Below are positions 7,048 through 7,159 of a stretch of 7,159 bases of DNA, in pieces. The notes beneath the pieces are model-generated. The model searched no databases, was not told the DNA's origin, and saw only the letters and a list, made by a program, of their open reading frames with translations. Position numbers and translations under genes: made by a program. Source of the stretch: Oscillospiraceae bacterium (GTDB lineage Bacteria; Bacillota_A; Clostridia; Oscillospirales; Oscillospiraceae); assembly GCA_902789835.1 (NCBI GenBank), contig CADAPN010000176.1, positions 1 through 7,159 of the forward strand, written 5' to 3'. Each line of letters starts with the position of its first letter. Positions within the stretch are counted from its first letter, which is position 1.

Positions 7048-7159
7048 GCACGGATCCAACGCCATGCTGCGCCAGAACTTCTCTTCTCTCGGAAGAGTGG
7101 TGCGGAAGCTTTTCAGCTACTATCCGCGTCTTGCCCCGCTGGCGGTGGTGCTGGTGCTC
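7040..7159 (+). CDS. ABC exporter second subunit (3' partial), probable catalytic-site partner
   Basis: The ATG at 7040 overlaps the end of the first subunit by 8 nt and has GGAGG 8 nt upstream, the usual coupled arrangement of heterodimeric ABC exporters. Forty codons are visible, ending exactly at the window edge. They start MNKHGSNAMLRQNFSSLGRV, then a basic juxtamembrane stretch with aromatics (KLFSYYPRL), then the start of a hydrophobic helix (APLAVVLVL), as expected for the first membrane helix of an exporter half. In known pairs the second subunit keeps the Walker B Glu and switch His; that cannot be checked here. Assignment rests on context plus the N-terminal pattern. Confidence 0.78.
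   Translation, partial: MNKHGSNAMLRQNFSSLGRVVRKLFSYYPRLAPLAVVLVL

Noticed and set aside
5203..7065. A 620-codon open frame on the minus strand opposite the ABC exporter gene
   Set aside because: The + strand frame carries every conserved ABC motif. The antisense translation is His/Arg/Gln/Asp-rich with no recognisable domain, and long antisense frames are common in GC-rich genes with biased third positions.

Overview
This 7.16 kb window comes from a GC-rich bacterial chromosome (roughly 60% G+C by eye). All genes lie on the + strand, tightly packed and mostly with good purine-rich ribosome binding sites. The protein sequences (MnmG, an OmpR-type regulator, paired ABC exporter subunits) look most like a high-GC member of the Clostridia/Firmicutes. 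That placement is inference from sequence flavour; no marker gene settles it.

Region 1 (1-4262) is one run of overlapping genes. The 3' two thirds of mnmG (wobble-uridine tRNA modification) overlaps a VWA-like protein by 7 nt. That gene overlaps a MoxR-type AAA+ ATPase by 26 nt, and the ATPase overlaps a small single-domain rhodanese by 23 nt. ATPase plus VWA is a familiar chaperone or metal/cofactor-insertion pair, and the rhodanese would supply persulfide sulfur. Joining this cassette to mnmG is unusual; in many Firmicutes mnmG is followed by rsmG, which is absent here. The rhodanese is frameshifted inside its active-site loop.

Region 2 (4263-5304) starts with an AT-rich promoter region, followed by an OmpR/PhoB-family response regulator. 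Its receiver domain carries a frameshifting deletion of about 13 nt just before the phospho-acceptor segment, so the frame as read ends early. No sensor kinase is adjacent. The 283 nt after it hold a perfect 10-bp hairpin nested in what may be a long, 6S-RNA-like irregular stem, then a T-rich stretch and a plausible promoter.

Region 3 (5305-7159) is a heterodimeric ABC exporter operon. The first subunit is complete (580 aa, TTG start) and carries the degenerate-site signature: Walker B Asp instead of Glu, and switch-loop Gln instead of His. The second subunit overlaps it by 8 nt and runs off the window after 40 codons.

Points most worth a second look: the mnmG-coupled VWA/MoxR/rhodanese cassette and the novel N-terminal part of its ATPase, the possible structured RNA between the regulator and the exporter, and the two frame-disrupting indels about 300 bp apart in otherwise well-conserved genes.
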